A stretch of 64,000 nucleotides of DNA from Aphrocallistes beatrix (lineage: Eukaryota > Porifera > Hexactinellida > Sceptrulophora > Aphrocallistidae). Position 1 is the stretch's first letter, and every line of letters starts with the position of its first letter. The stretch is taken from positions 3,106,285 through 3,170,284 of the forward strand of contig OY725488.1 in NCBI GenBank assembly GCA_963281255.1. Direction: 5' to 3'. This document shows, piece by piece, positions 10,081 through 21,270 of this stretch. The notes below the pieces were generated by a model, which saw only the letters and a program-made list of their open reading frames with translations, was not told the DNA's origin and ran no database searches. A program made the position numbers and the translations under genes.

Positions 10081-11521
10081 AGTGAATTTTTCAATAATTA
10101 TCAATTTAACATTTATTCGCTTTCTATTTGATATATTCTTCTACACCACACTTACTAAATTCATATCACTGGGTTCAAAAGGTTAACCATTTAATCTTTG
10201 AGCGTTTATAATCATAATACATTCAATTTAAATTAGCAAACAAACATAATACATTCGAAATAGATTCATAGCACATCACAGCAAAATTAACAATTACACA
10301 CTAAGTAGGAATAATCATTATTGAAAGGGTAATTACATGAATTAAAATTAGTAAACTGAGGGATCTTATGAAGAGAAGATAATATTATAAGATTTAGGAA
10401 GATCAAAACTGTCATTATTTCGTGAGACATCACTTTTCTTTTCTTCATCTTTTATCGGGTCTTGTCACAGCATACCTAAGAAAAGAAGAATTATTATACT
10501 TTAAGAAGAATTATTATACTTTTGAAGTTTAGAGTTATCTATTCTTCACATTAGAGCACTATAATTCCTAATTTTTTAGCGAGGATACGGTTACACATGG
10601 TTATTACAATTTTTAAGAATATATCGTCATACATCACAACAGCTCTCTCCAAATATCAATCCATTTGTTCTCAACTAAATTAAAATTAATACTAGTAATT
10701 TAGTACGAGTTTACCGGGATAAAATTGTTCCCGAAGAACTTCAGAGTCAGCAATATGAATGAAAGTTTTATGGATGATAGTAACGCAGTCGATAACAACA
10801 ATATATGGATACATAAGCGAACCACTGCCTAATAAATCTACGAGAATATATTGAGATCCTACATCATTTAATACTTACATCATTTATCAGTTGTTAAATA
10901 GGTTCGATTTTTTGTAAAGAGAGAAAACTACAAACCCAGCTACGTTATTTAGTACTCAATTTTTGAATCATCAAATACAGGTCAGCAATATATTTTTATT
11001 CATTAGTAACAAACTCAAAATAAAAATATATTAATACATTTCTTTATTAAAATCCTCTGCAAAACATTCAAATATTCTTTAAGAGCTATGACTACTGTTA
11101 ATAGTAAAGTTGTTTCAGCTCTAAAAGACGTTCAGTGGGGATGCGGGCAGGCATTATATCATGGCCATTATCTCATTATTTTATAATATAATCAAGGCTG
11201 ATAATTTGATATATAATTGGCTACAAACATTTAATTCACGCATTGAAGTTTCAATAACATCAATCTATTTTGAAATGCTGGTATATCGAATGTATAACTC
11301 AATCTCTAGCAACAAATTCCCTGTAGCTGAAATAGAATGGAATACTGATCCCAAATGACAATATATGCGGTTGCTAAATATTGATGTGGGGGAGATGAAA
11401 CACGGTCCCAATTAAAAGTCCAATACTAGGATTATTGGATTGTTGTTTAATCGAAAAAAAAGTGAGATGGTTAGATAATTGAAGTCGACATTCACTCTAC
11501 GAAATTTGATAAAAAGGAATA
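10081..11521. other. no gene seen
   Basis: AT-rich. There is a small direct duplication of AGAAGAATTATTATACTTT around 10484-10522. Around 11085-11200 a segment (CTGTTAATAG...GTTTCAGCT...GATGCG) resembles 19185-19275, so it is a dispersed repeat. No supported open frame. Confidence 0.5.
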
Positions 11522-11707
11522 CATTCGACTATGTTTAATAGGGTCACATCGGTCAGAGGACATTTTGCCACGATTAAGCGAAAACCCTATTAGCCGAAAA
11601 TATTTGTATTAGCTTCTATGTGTAAGAGTTATTCTTTTCCTGCCAAAAGTGGCATGATTAAGCGTTTGACCAGATTAAACAGTGCCCCTATTAAGTGGAT
11701 TCGACTG
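11522..11707 (-). mobile_element. TA-flanked miniature element (family of 33359-33550)
   Basis: A 186-bp unit flanked by TA, with ends reading (CA)TTCGACTATGTTTAATAGGG and, inverted, CAGTCGAATCCACTTAATAG. The interior (GGTCACATCGGTCAGAGG, CCTGCCAAAAGTGGC) matches the element at 33359-33550 in inverted orientation. TA duplication and termini fit a Tc1/mariner-type non-autonomous element. Confidence 0.82.
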
Positions 11708-12105
11708 TATTATAGTTTGAACTAGATATCTGACAATATAAGCCGAAATGATGTTTTATTCAGTTTTAATGGATCATTTTGTATTCGAACCTGTTTGTAA
11801 ATCTGGGTTTCTGAAATAATTATCTTAATAAAAAATAGAAAAATAGTTATTGGACACGTGAGCTATCCAGGCGGTTACGTAGGTCGAGCCGTCGAGGTGG
11901 CTAAGAAAGAAGATCTGAAAATGAACTAACTAAGAACTTATCTACCTTTTCTTCGTTGTGAGTTATGCTCTTAGATTAAGCAGATTCTATCAGCAATCGT
12001 TCATTGTGATCAGAGAGCGTTTCTTAGGCTTGGAATTCCATTCAGAATGATAGGAAGCACAGTTGGGAAATATATTGGGTACTGAAGTTTTCTTTAGAGC
12101 TACTC
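11708..12105. other. no gene seen
   Basis: Nothing recognisable on either strand in this interval. Confidence 0.4.
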
Positions 12106-12394
12106 TATCTAGGAAAATGTAACAGTACGAAGCCCGACATTGTAGGTAATAGTTCTCTCGATGTTATCTGGCTGAAAGAATGATACATACCTAAACGGTG
12201 AGCAGTAGTGTAAATATGACAAACAGTTAATACGTATAACACATAAATTATTGAAACTTACATTATTGTGTTTGCTTCCTAGTCTTTCCATGGTCGTGGA
12301 GTCACTCTAAACGATTCAATGGGAAATGAAAAGCAGATGGATAGTCTGCTTCACTTTTATAGTTGGACTTGCAGACTGGAACAACACATGACAT
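12106..12394 (-). pseudogene. two-exon THAP-domain relic
   Basis: On the minus strand from an ATG at 12394 the sequence reads MSCVVPVCKSNYKSEADYPS then AFHFPLNRLE, the start of a THAP C2CH zinc finger (Cys-x4-Cys near the N-terminus). After a frameshift PRPWKDxEANT follows, containing the conserved Trp region, ending at a splice donor (GTAAGT) near 12248. A pyrimidine-rich acceptor near 12190 is followed by FQPDNIERTITYNVGLRTVTF, matching the SxHFxPDDIERT end of THAP domains. The second Cys/His pair is degraded. THAP domains occur in P, Kolobok and some other transposases and in host genes. A related first exon lies at 60370-60453, which favours a transposon origin. Confidence 0.6.
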
Positions 12395-12561
12395 TGTCGT
12401 TCCGAAAGAGTAATAAAGATAGATGCTTATGAAGAGTGTTTCGGGTCAAATTTGAGTCGTATATAGGAAAAGACAATGATTTGTAAAACTTGACAAGGTA
12501 GTAAATAAATATATAATTCATGTGGTTGATTTTAAAACAACTCAAGTACAAATTATCGTTC

Positions 12562-12661
12562 TAGAGTCTTCAAATTCTAGGAAAAATTGGCTCTCACATT
12601 TTCCTCGAACACTCTAAATTTGTAGAAATATTAAATGTTTATATCAGTACATATTGAGAAC
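12562..12661. repeat. dispersed repeat shared with the 19741-20511 palindrome core
   Basis: About 100 bp beginning AGAGTCTTCAAATTCTAGG is nearly the same as the centre of the palindromic element at about 19985-20085. It is the sequence into which the hAT element at 12662 inserted. Confidence 0.75.
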
Positions 12662-13481
12662 CAGGGGCGGATACAGGGTTTAGACTCAGGGAGGACCAAA
12701 AGCGAGCGGAGCGAGCGAAGGTAATGGGGGGTCAGGGGGGGAACCCCCCAGAAAATTTTTTTAACTTTAGGTGGTCAAATATCAATGTACAGCAATTCTT
12801 ATCAAATCTCATACGGGATTTAAATTTCCTTCCTGTAACCTGATTACCACTTTGTGCTTCGCGCCAATTCATCACAAGCGTTAAACCGGATTTCAATACT
12901 CATTTTAGTAGTGTAGAAAGCACTGAAATACAACTAGAAATATAAAAAGAACACGACTAAAAAAACAAAAATTCTAACCTTCTTGGACTACTATGGGCAA
13001 ACTTTGAGATGACATTTTCAATGTTTACACGGATGTCCTCATTACAAAAAATGAGAGCAAGACTAGAAAGTCGCTCTTCAACCATAGTAGATGATATAAT
13101 GATACAATGTATGGCATTCTAATGAAAAATAATAATGTACGGATTTTAGATGCCTATGAAATAGTAGCATACTCAAGTTTTCACCTCAATCGAATCTAAA
13201 TGGAAACTCGAAGCTAATGTTGGAGTATACGTCTCAAATAAAGGAATAATTGTTACACTTATGGGTTAATGTAAATCAGATCTGATGAAATCATTAAACA
13301 CGGAATAATTGAATTGAAGAAAGAAGTATCTTAGTAGATATCATTGGAATTGAAAAAATAAACTCATATAATTGAGGGCTAAAGTTGACAAATCTGGGGA
13401 GCTAGGCCCAAATAACTCCCCCGTAGATCAATTCGTAAAATTTTCAGGGGGGGCCATAGCCCGCCCCTGTATCCGTCCCTG
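12662..13481. mobile_element. non-autonomous hAT-like element, 820 bp
   Basis: Ends are CAGGGGCGGATACAGGG on the left and, inverted, CAGGGACGGATACAGGGGCGG on the right. The left interior is GC-rich with a G-run/C-run hairpin. No transposase is present. The flanks are too diverged for a clean 8-bp duplication. Superfamily placement rests on the CAGGG termini. Confidence 0.75.
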
Positions 13482-14138
13482 ATCTTGACCCTAAAGATTG
13501 TGGAATTAATGGATCCACCGATATGACTACGAAAGACTACATGTGGAGAGGAATTCAAAAGGATATTGGTAAATATTTAAATTCTCATAATCTTAAATTT
13601 TCAAACACGAATTATATCTACAGTTGATACCGGTTATAAAACATCGCTGGGAGTCGAGAAAAATGTTCTTATATCAGTACTGGCTAGGTATGTATTAGTT
13701 CTTGACTATGACAGTTGGAAAACAAATTAAACTATTCTATGGTGTATGGAAAGTGGTAATCCTATTCAACTTTAGCTCTTAGGACATGAAGATAGATAAT
13801 TAAGAAATGTAATCAGTAATCAGAAAATACAGATACGAATGAAATGGACCCAAATATAAAATTAGAAATGAAGAGAAAATGAATTAAATTGCAATCAGAA
13901 AAATAGTATTCAGTATAAAAATAAAATTGAAAGAATGAAAATGAATTAACTAAAGGACAAATACTGAGAATAGATAAAGGAAGAAGAAAAGAAAAGGGTG
14001 ATATATAAGAAATTAAGGGGAAATAATCAGCAGGAAAGTAAGACATAAGTGCAAGCGGGAAAAAAAGAAGGGCTATAGGGACATGGTAATGTGAAATAAA
14101 AGATGCTAATGGGGAAGATAGCAAGGTTAAGGGAACTA
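13482..14138. other. no gene; degenerate satellite-like edge
   Basis: No supported gene. The last 100 bp or so (GGGACATGGTAATGTG, AGATGCTAATGGGG) resembles the 20-bp satellite found after 16427, so the Tc1/mariner element at 14139 probably landed in the edge of that array. Confidence 0.45.
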
Positions 14139-14791
14139 CAGGGTGCGATTTGAGTTCTGTCCCCAATTAGGACTACCACCGATCCGTGCATAACCAGCAA
14201 TTAGTTATTTATACATGCAATTTTTAAGTTATAATGACACTTTCCTGTAAAGATCTAACTTAATTACACAAAATAACCAGATTCTGAAATTTTATTCCCA
14301 ATGGGGCAAAAGAGGTGTGGAATTATTGAATTATTCAAAATCGGCGGGACACATGCAGAAATAATGAAATTGTTGAAGTTTCCTGAATCGAGGCGAAAGT
14401 TTGTCTATCGTACTATAAGGATATAAAAGGATAGCGGAGGAGCTGAGGACAAGGCAAGGAGTGGTAGTCGGCCGTCAATAAGGGCTCTACAACTCTAGAA
14501 GGCTATGTGGGAGAAAAATGGCTCTAGAACTAAACATTTGCGAGTTTTCAATTCGCAAAGTTGTAAAAATCTGTTTAAGGATGCGAGCTTACAAAAGAAA
14601 GAAGATTCACTTCCTTGGTGAGCATGTTAAAGAAAAGAGATTACCGAGAAGTGAGGGAGAACTTGGTTGGCACGCTACTAGTGGTCTTGAAAATATTCTG
14701 CTATCAGATGAGAAAATTTTCACAATCCACGAGGTTTCTAATAGTCAAAAAGACAGAATAATATCACTCACGACATGTAGCATTAAAGAAA

Positions 14792-15280
14792 CAAGCAAAT
14801 TCGCTTGCTTACGCTCGCGGCTGGCGGACACTTTGTGTCCGCCGGAGGCTCCCTTCGGTCGCCTAGGGTCACATTGGTTAATTATAAGGGGGATAGCATC
14901 TCTAAATATGTCTGTCCTACTGTTATAATCGATATTACTCAAAAATCACCAAATTTGTCAATTTTACAATTTTTGATGCATAATGATGACGTCATAACAA
15001 AGTGATGAGTCATCATTTTTTGATGATAATTGCATCATATGTGAGACGTGTTAGTATACAGATTCTATTAAAATTTCAGCCTTCTATCTCCTATAATGGA
15101 TGAGTTATGCCCGAATAACTGTGTTGCTTAACTTATAAAAATGTGACAATGACGTCATAATTCCATGATGAGTTGACATTTTCGTCTGAGCTCAGAACTT
15201 ACTGGAGCCATTGCCAAAAGACTCCCACATGCCAAAAAACAGCTTTCTACGCCTGGCAGTTTCTTCAATCAATTCGTTAC

Positions 15281-15349
<69 letters not shown>

Positions 15350-15377
15350 AACAATAATCGAGTTTTAATAGTAAGGA
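14792..15377 (-). mobile_element. Helitron-like non-autonomous element, copy 1
   Basis: Inserted between A and T of the Tc1-type transposase gene with no target duplication. Read on the minus strand it starts TCCTTACTATTAAAACTCGA at the microsatellite end, has a long TA tract, two TGACGTCA palindromes, and finishes in GC-rich hairpins and ...GCTTG (this copy is diverged there). TC start and A^T insertion without duplication are Helitron features; the 3' CTTG differs from the usual CTRR. Confidence 0.7.
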
Positions 15378-15744
15378 TGCTCAGATTTGTCCCTAGGATG
15401 CAAAAGCCTCTCTCAGTGATGATTTGGCCTGGAATATCCGCTAGTGGACGGACACATCGGGTCTTTGTCCCCAGTGTGGTTAAAATCAACGCTCCTACCT
15501 ACGGTTCGTTGATTTTAGACCCGGTTGTGAAGAACCTAAGGCAAATAATATTTAATGAGAGGTCCTTCGTCTTCCAACAAGATAGAGCTCATGCCCATAC
15601 CGAAAATTGCACTCAAGATTGGCTTCGCAGCAATATTCCGGGGTTTATCAGTGATAACCAATATACTCCGTACAGCACAGACCTAAACCCCATGGGTTAT
15701 TCGATTGCCTCATCCTCGAAACAAATGCCTGTAGTAAATCTCAC

Positions 15745-16126
15745 CAAGGCTGGATTCGGTTAACCGGTTAACCGCCATCAATCACGGTTAACGGTTTAGA
15801 AAATTTTGGATCGGTTAGCCGATCTGCTTTATTTTCTGAAAATTTAGACTAATTTCATTGTTTTTCGATGGAGATTCATGAATATTACTTCTACAAGTAA
15901 AATTTTGGTTACTACAATATCACATTATTACTTTTATTACAATTTTTATAACCAAATAGTATATTTCGAGACCACTGAAGATTGTAAATTTTTCAATATC
16001 AGGTTAAATATTAGTCGACAAATCCACATTTATATTATTTAATATTGACATCGGTTAATCGGTTAACCGCCCTGGAGGAAACAAAAATAACCGACCCCGA
16101 ATATCGGTTAACCAACCCCAGCCCTG
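15745..16126. mobile_element. hAT miniature element, 382 bp
   Basis: Ends CAAGGCTGGATTCGGTTAACC and, inverted, CAGGGCTGGGGTTGGTTAACC; repeats of GGTTAACCG fill both ends. Flanks AATCTCAC and ATTTCACT look like an aged 8-bp duplication offset by one base. The transposase frame resumes after removal. Confidence 0.75.
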
Positions 16127-16426
16127 ATTTCACTAAAATATTGAGTCTTTGAAGAGATCTTTAGTACCAGAATGGGAGAAAGTTCCCCAAGAGGTCCTAC
16201 GTGCCTCCGTAGGGGCTCTACCAGGCAGAATAAAAGCTATAAATAAAATCAAAGACAGATACATTGAATAGCAATTCATAATTCGTATTGTAACATTGTC
16301 TCTAATCTATACGTGAATTTTCAATGATACAAAGTGAGGATTCACAAAGCTATGGATAATTATAAATGGGACAGAACTTAAATCGCACCCTGTAGAATTT
16401 ACAATTTGCAAGTTAATGGAAGATAG

Positions 16427-18799
16427 ATGGAGGTAGTGAGACATCTTAGTGGGAATGGGACATGTAATATGCTAATGGAAAATCTTACATAAGTGGTACA
16501 GGAAAACACAAGATGCTACTGGAACATCTTAGATGCTAACGAGATATAATTTGTTATATTGAGAGAATTTAAGAGCAACCGGGAAATACAATATGTTAGT
16601 AGGAGACCATACTTGCTAGTGAGACATCTTAAGTGTTACCGGGACATATAATATGCTAGTGTGACATCTTAAGTGCTGCCGGGACACATAAAAATCTAGT
16701 GGGAAATCTAAGTGCAACCGGAACACATAAGATGCAAGTGCTACAGCTTAATGCAACTGGGAAATATCAGGTTCTATTGAGTAAATTTAAGTGCTACCGG
16801 GACATATGAGGTGCTACTGGGACATCTTAAGTGCTGCTGGGACAGATATGATTCAAAAGAGACAATTTATGTGCAACCAGGAAATATAACATGTTAGTGG
16901 GAAATATTAGGAGCTAGTGGGACATCTTAAGTGCTACCGGGACATTTAAGGTGCTACTGGGACGTCTTAAGTGGAAATAGGTCATAAGATGTGCTACTGG
17001 GACATCTTAAGTGCAACTGGGACAGATATGATTCTAATGAGACAATTTATGTGCAAACTGGGAAATATAGCATATTAGTGGGAGATCTTATGTGCCAGTG
17101 GGACATCTTAAGTGCTATCGGGACAAGTTAGATGCTACTGGGAGTTATTAAGGAACATCGAGACACGTATGATGCTCCTGGGACATCTTACGTGCTATGG
17201 GGACATATAATATGCTATTGAGATATCTTAAGTGCTAGCGGAATATCTTAAGTGCTACTGGGACATCTTAAGAGTTATCGGGACACGCAAGACACCAGTG
17301 GGACAACTTAAGTGCTATCGGGACATAGAAGGTGCTAATGGGACATCTTAAGTGCTACCGGGACATATTATAAGGCGATATTTGGACATCGTAGGTGATA
17401 TTAGGACATATAACGTGCAACTGGGGCATCTCAAGTGCTACCAGGGGCGGTCATAGGAACTTTCCAAACCGGGGCGAGGCGGGGCCAAAGAAAAAATATC
17501 CGGAGCATTACTATGATTTTGGCTTAGGTCGTCGAATGAAATCCGGGGCCGCAGAATCATACCAGGGGCAAATGCCCCCGATGCCCCCACCTGGGACCGC
17601 CCCTGAGTGCTACCGGGAAACAGAAGATGCTACTGGGACATCTTAGGTGCTACCGGGACATATACGGTGATAGTGGGACATTTTAAGCGCTAATAGGACA
17701 TATAAAGTGCTACTGGGTCATCTCAAGTGGTACTGAGACAGATATGACTCTAATGATACAATTTATGCTCAACCGGGAAATATAACATGTTATTGGGAGA
17801 TCTTACGTGCCAGTGGGACGCCTTAAGTGCTATCTGTTCAAGTAAGATGTTACTGGGACACCTTAAGTGCTATCGGTTCACGTAAAATGTAACTGGGACA
17901 TCTTAAGTGCTATCGGGACACGTAGGACGCCAGTGGGAAATATGAAGTGCATCGGGACACGTAAGACGCTACAGGGACATTTTAAGTGCTACCAGGACAC
18001 GTGAGATGCTAATGGGACATATGAGGAGCTATCGGGATACGTAAGACGCTACTGGGACATCTTAAGTGCTACCGGCACATATAAGGTGATAATAGGACAT
18101 TTTAAGGGCTAATAAGACAGATATGATTCTAATGAGACAATGTATGTGCAACCAGGAAATATAACATGTTAGTGGGAGATCTTACGTGCCAGTGGGGCAT
18201 CTTAAGTGCTATCGGGACACTAAGATGCGACTGGGACACCTCAAGTGCTACTGGGACACATAAGATGCTACTGGTACATCTTAAGTACTACTGGGACAAT
18301 TTAAGTGCTACCGGCACATATAAGGTGATAGTGGGACATTTTAAGTGCTAATACGACATATAAGGTGCTATTGGGACATCTTAATGGCAACTAGGATAGA
18401 TATGATTCTGATGAGACAATTTATGTGCAACCGGGAAACATAACATGTTAGTGGGAGATCTTACGTGCCAGTGGGACATCTTTAGTGCTATCGGTACAGG
18501 TAAGATGTCACTAGGACATCTTATGTACAATCGGGACACATAGGATGCTACTGGGACATCTTAAGGGCTACTGGGACAGATATGATTCTAATGAGACAAT
18601 TTATGTGCAATCAGGAAATATATCAATTTATTGGGAGATCTTACGTGCCAGTGGAACATCTTAAGTCCTATCGGGACACGTAACATGCTATTGGGACATC
18701 TTAAGTGATATATATATAAGACATATAAGGTGCTACTGGGACAATTTATATGCATTCGGGAAATATAACATGTTATTGGGAGATCTTACGTGCCATTGG
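16427..18799. repeat. degenerate satellite with 20-bp unit
   Basis: About 2.4 kb of diverged 20-bp units close to GTGCTACTGGGACATCTTAA, alternating with forms such as GTGCTACCGGGACATATAAG. Longer composite motifs recur (GACAGATATGATTCTAATGA then CAATTTATGTGCAACCGGGA then TAACATGTTAGTGGGAGATC) at about 16843, 17022, 17737, 18115, 18395 and 18572, indicating irregular higher-order blocks. One hAT miniature (17442-17605) interrupts it. No CRISPR features: repeats are contiguous and diverged, without unique spacers. Confidence 0.93.
17442..17605. mobile_element. hAT miniature element in the satellite, 164 bp
   Basis: CAGGGGCGGTC at the left and GGGACCGCCCCTG at the right, GC-rich interior, flanked by a perfect 8-bp duplication AGTGCTAC (17434-17441 and 17606-17613), which is part of the satellite unit itself. 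Confidence 0.87.
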
Positions 18800-18925
18800 T
18801 TACTAGTATGGTTCTGTGATAATCATCCAAAATATTTTCCGTTTTGAGAGAGAGGAATATTCAGTTAACTTCAATCTTGAAATTAATTGATTTCTATCCG
18901 CAAGCGCTTTTGCGAATGGATAATA

Positions 18926-19098
18926 CAGGTGACTCTGCTTAATCGGGACAATTTGGTCCTGGATATTTTGTCTCAATTAAGCGGAGTTCCCAATGAACCG
19001 ATGAAATTTAGTATTAGTTCTACGTATGTATGAGAACCATTTCGTTCCTAGAAACTTGTCTCAATTAAGCTGTTGTCCCGATTAAGCAGAGTTGACTG
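18926..19098. mobile_element. TA-flanked miniature element, 173 bp
   Basis: TA, then CAGGTGACTCTGCTTAATCG; inverted right end CAGTCAACTCTGCTTAATCG, then TA. Same end style as 11522-11707 but a different interior. Tc1/mariner-type by TSD. Confidence 0.85.
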
Positions 19099-19279
19099 TA
19101 TTTCTATTTTACCAATTCTATATGTGATATCTGACAAATCGAATTACAAATCATTAGTAAGCACACAAACAATCGAAAAGCTCACTGTTAATAGAAAACT
19201 TGTTTCAGCTTCAAAAACACATTTGTGAGGATGCGAGCGGGCGTATTTCATTAACATGATCTCATTATTTTAAATAACA

Positions 19280-20541
19280 CAAGCGCGCTTCGCTTTTTTG
19301 CAGTGCGCGGCTGGCGGACACAAAGTGTCCGCCAGAAGCTCCTAGGCTCACATTGCTTTATTATATAGTATATAAACATCTCTAAATACGTATGTTTACT
19401 GTTAAAATCGATATCGATCGAAAAATCTCAAAATTCTTCAATTTTTAATTTTTTGATGCGTAATGATGACGTCATAACACAGTGATAAGTAATCATTTTT
19501 TGCTGCGAGTTGTATCATTTGTGAGATATACTAATATACAGATTCTATTAAAATTTCAGCCCTCTATCACTTAAAATGACTTATAACCAAAAACTGAAAC
19601 TTCATAATTCCATGATGAGTCTACATTTTCGCCTGAGGTCAGAACCTAGTGGAGCCATACCCAAAAGACTCACACATGCCAAAAATCAGCATTCTTTGCC
19701 TGACATTTTCTTCAATCAATTGGTTATATATACACATATACAGGGTGACAATTAAGTTCTGTCCCAAGCTTCATTAGGTATAATATTTCTTATACTCAAA
19801 CGATCTTAGTCATTATGGTCATTAGATATTGTAATTTGAATATTTTCAATGATTTTAAAAGATTTTTCGATTCTAAGACTTAGAAATGTGTTTTGTACGG
19901 CGAGTTTTGAGAAAAAAAAATGTGTCCTGATACGCAGCGAAAATCGCGAATCAGGGCCCACTGCTTTTCAAGTTATCTTCCCAGAGTCTTCAAATTCTAG
20001 GAAAAATTAGCTCACACATTTTCCTCGGACATTCTAAATTTGTAGAAATATAGGATGTTCAGATCAGTGCATCTTGAGGACCAATTGAATCAGATTTTTT
20101 TGTGATGTGAAAAAAAGTGCCATTTTGGGGAATTTTGCAAAATGTACTTAATTTGAACTGCGAATGAACAACTTTTTCTCGTTTCTGATAATGAATTCAG
20201 TGGATTTGTGAAATATTTCTATGGCGAATGGAAGGTATTTGGTGATAAATCGGCATGGAACATCGATTATGAAGACATTTTTACAGAAGAAGTGGGGCCT
20301 GATTCGCGTTTTCCGCTGCGTATCAGGACACATTTTTTTTCTCAAAACTCGCCATACAAAACACATTTCTAAGTCTTAGAATCGAAAAATCTTTTAAAAT
20401 CATTGAAAATATTCGAATTACAATCTCTAATGGCCATAATGACTAAGATCGTTTGAGTATAAGAAATTTTATACCTAATGAAGCTTGGGACAGAACTTAA
20501 TTGTCACCCTGTACACATTAATCGAGTTTTAATAGTAAGGA
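19280..20541 (-). mobile_element. Helitron-like element, copy 2 (split by a palindrome)
   Basis: Begins CAAGCGCGCTTCGC after A (19279) and ends TTTTAATAGTAAGGA before T (20542), as in the other copies. The microsatellite zone is interrupted by the palindromic element 19741-20511. It contains the GGCGGACAC/GTGTCCGCC hairpin and both TGACGTCA sites in diverged form. Confidence 0.72.
19741..20511. mobile_element. palindromic TA-flanked element, 771 bp
   Basis: TA CAGGGTGACAATTAAGTTCT...AGAACTTAATTGTCACCCTG TA with inverted repeats of about 210 bp, still well matched. The central part shares about 100 bp with 12562-12661. The termini resemble those of the Tc1/mariner element at 14139, so it is probably a foldback derivative. 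No transposase. Confidence 0.88.
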
Positions 20542-21266
20542 TTTATTTGTAGATTAATAGACTGATTTACCAACTACTTCGAATGTTTACAAATACATAT
20601 TAGTTGTTGTTTGTTTTTTAAGTAAGTTTGTCGTTGCTCAACCTTTATTAACGAAGACAAAACAATCAGTAAATGATGTTCTGACTGAGATTTTTTTCAT
20701 TTTTGGTGCCCATGCTATTATACAGCAGACCAGAGTAGAAAATTCACGAGTAAGGTGAGTCTATATATTGATGAGTTAATAAAACCTCATTATCCCACCA
20801 TATCAAGAAATCGTGACAATCCTGGCTTTTTAGGAAGGCCATTTTTAGTTATCATTATAAAAGGCAAACTTAGTAGATACACCATCCACAAGAAAATACT
20901 ATTGTAGTGAAACAAAGGCGATTAATTGTTAGAACATGATCACACTAGTTGTGGACTTTTAAATTTAGATTTAGCTACTCATAGAATTATATGGGGCAAA
21001 ATTTAGAAGTGGGTGCTCAGGTGCGTCGATATCAAGAAATTTAGAAGATATCTTAGATCTGGCATTGAGCGATGACTATGCACTCGTTCTCTATGAATAT
21101 CGATTTCATAATTCAAAAGGTTCCATATACAAGTAATTTCCCTTTTTGGGGGTGGCATAATCTGCTGATATAATTATTAAAACAGTAGATAAGCATAGTC
21201 AGAGCGAGGCAAATGGAGTCTTCTGGGAGGTAACACCTCCAGAGAAAAAGTTGTTGGAATATTTAA
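20542..21266. other. no gene seen
   Basis: AT-rich sequence between a Helitron-like copy and a TTAA element. No recognisable coding frame or boundary. Confidence 0.4.
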
Positions 21267-21270
21267 TTAA

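Larger units (their letters stand above)
14301..16271 (+). pseudogene. Tc1/mariner-type transposase relic, split in three
   Basis: It starts MGQKRCGIIELFKIGG (helix-turn-helix region), continues with ARSGRPSI, RAYKRKKIHFLGEHVKEKR and LLSDEKIFT (first catalytic Asp). It resumes after the Helitron-like insertion as LRFVPRMQKPLSVMIWPG and FVFQQDRAHAHTENCTQ (second Asp) and DLNPMGYSI (the third position reads MGY where MDY is usual). After the hAT insertion it ends NIESLKRSLVPEWEKVPQE...KDRYIE at a TAG (16269-16271). Frameshifts and the lost acidic residue make it inactive. Confidence 0.85.
14139..16392 (+). mobile_element. Tc1/mariner-type element with two nested insertions
   Basis: TA (14137-14138) precedes CAGGGTGCGATTTGAGTTCT, and the inverted end CAGGGTGCGATTTAAGTTCT finishes at 16392, followed by TA. 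The interior encodes a broken transposase. A Helitron-like element (14792-15377) and a hAT miniature (15745-16126) are inserted in the coding region. Subtracting both leaves about 1.29 kb, the normal size for such an element. Confidence 0.92.

Noticed and set aside
12662..13481. Clean 8-bp duplication for the hAT-like element
   Set aside because: Flanks TTGAGAAC and ATCTTGAC do not match well enough; the element call rests on termini only.
13813..14166. 117-residue minus-strand open frame rich in Phe, Leu and Ser
   Set aside because: Low-complexity reading of purine-rich DNA that overlaps satellite-like sequence and the Tc1-type end.
15173..15763. 196-residue open frame with a long Tyr-Ile repeat
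   Set aside because: It is a chimera: Helitron-like body, TA microsatellite, then the middle of the Tc1-type transposase. It is not one protein.
16427..18799. CRISPR-like array
   Set aside because: Contiguous diverged 20-bp tandem units with no unique spacers, in an animal genome; a satellite fits.
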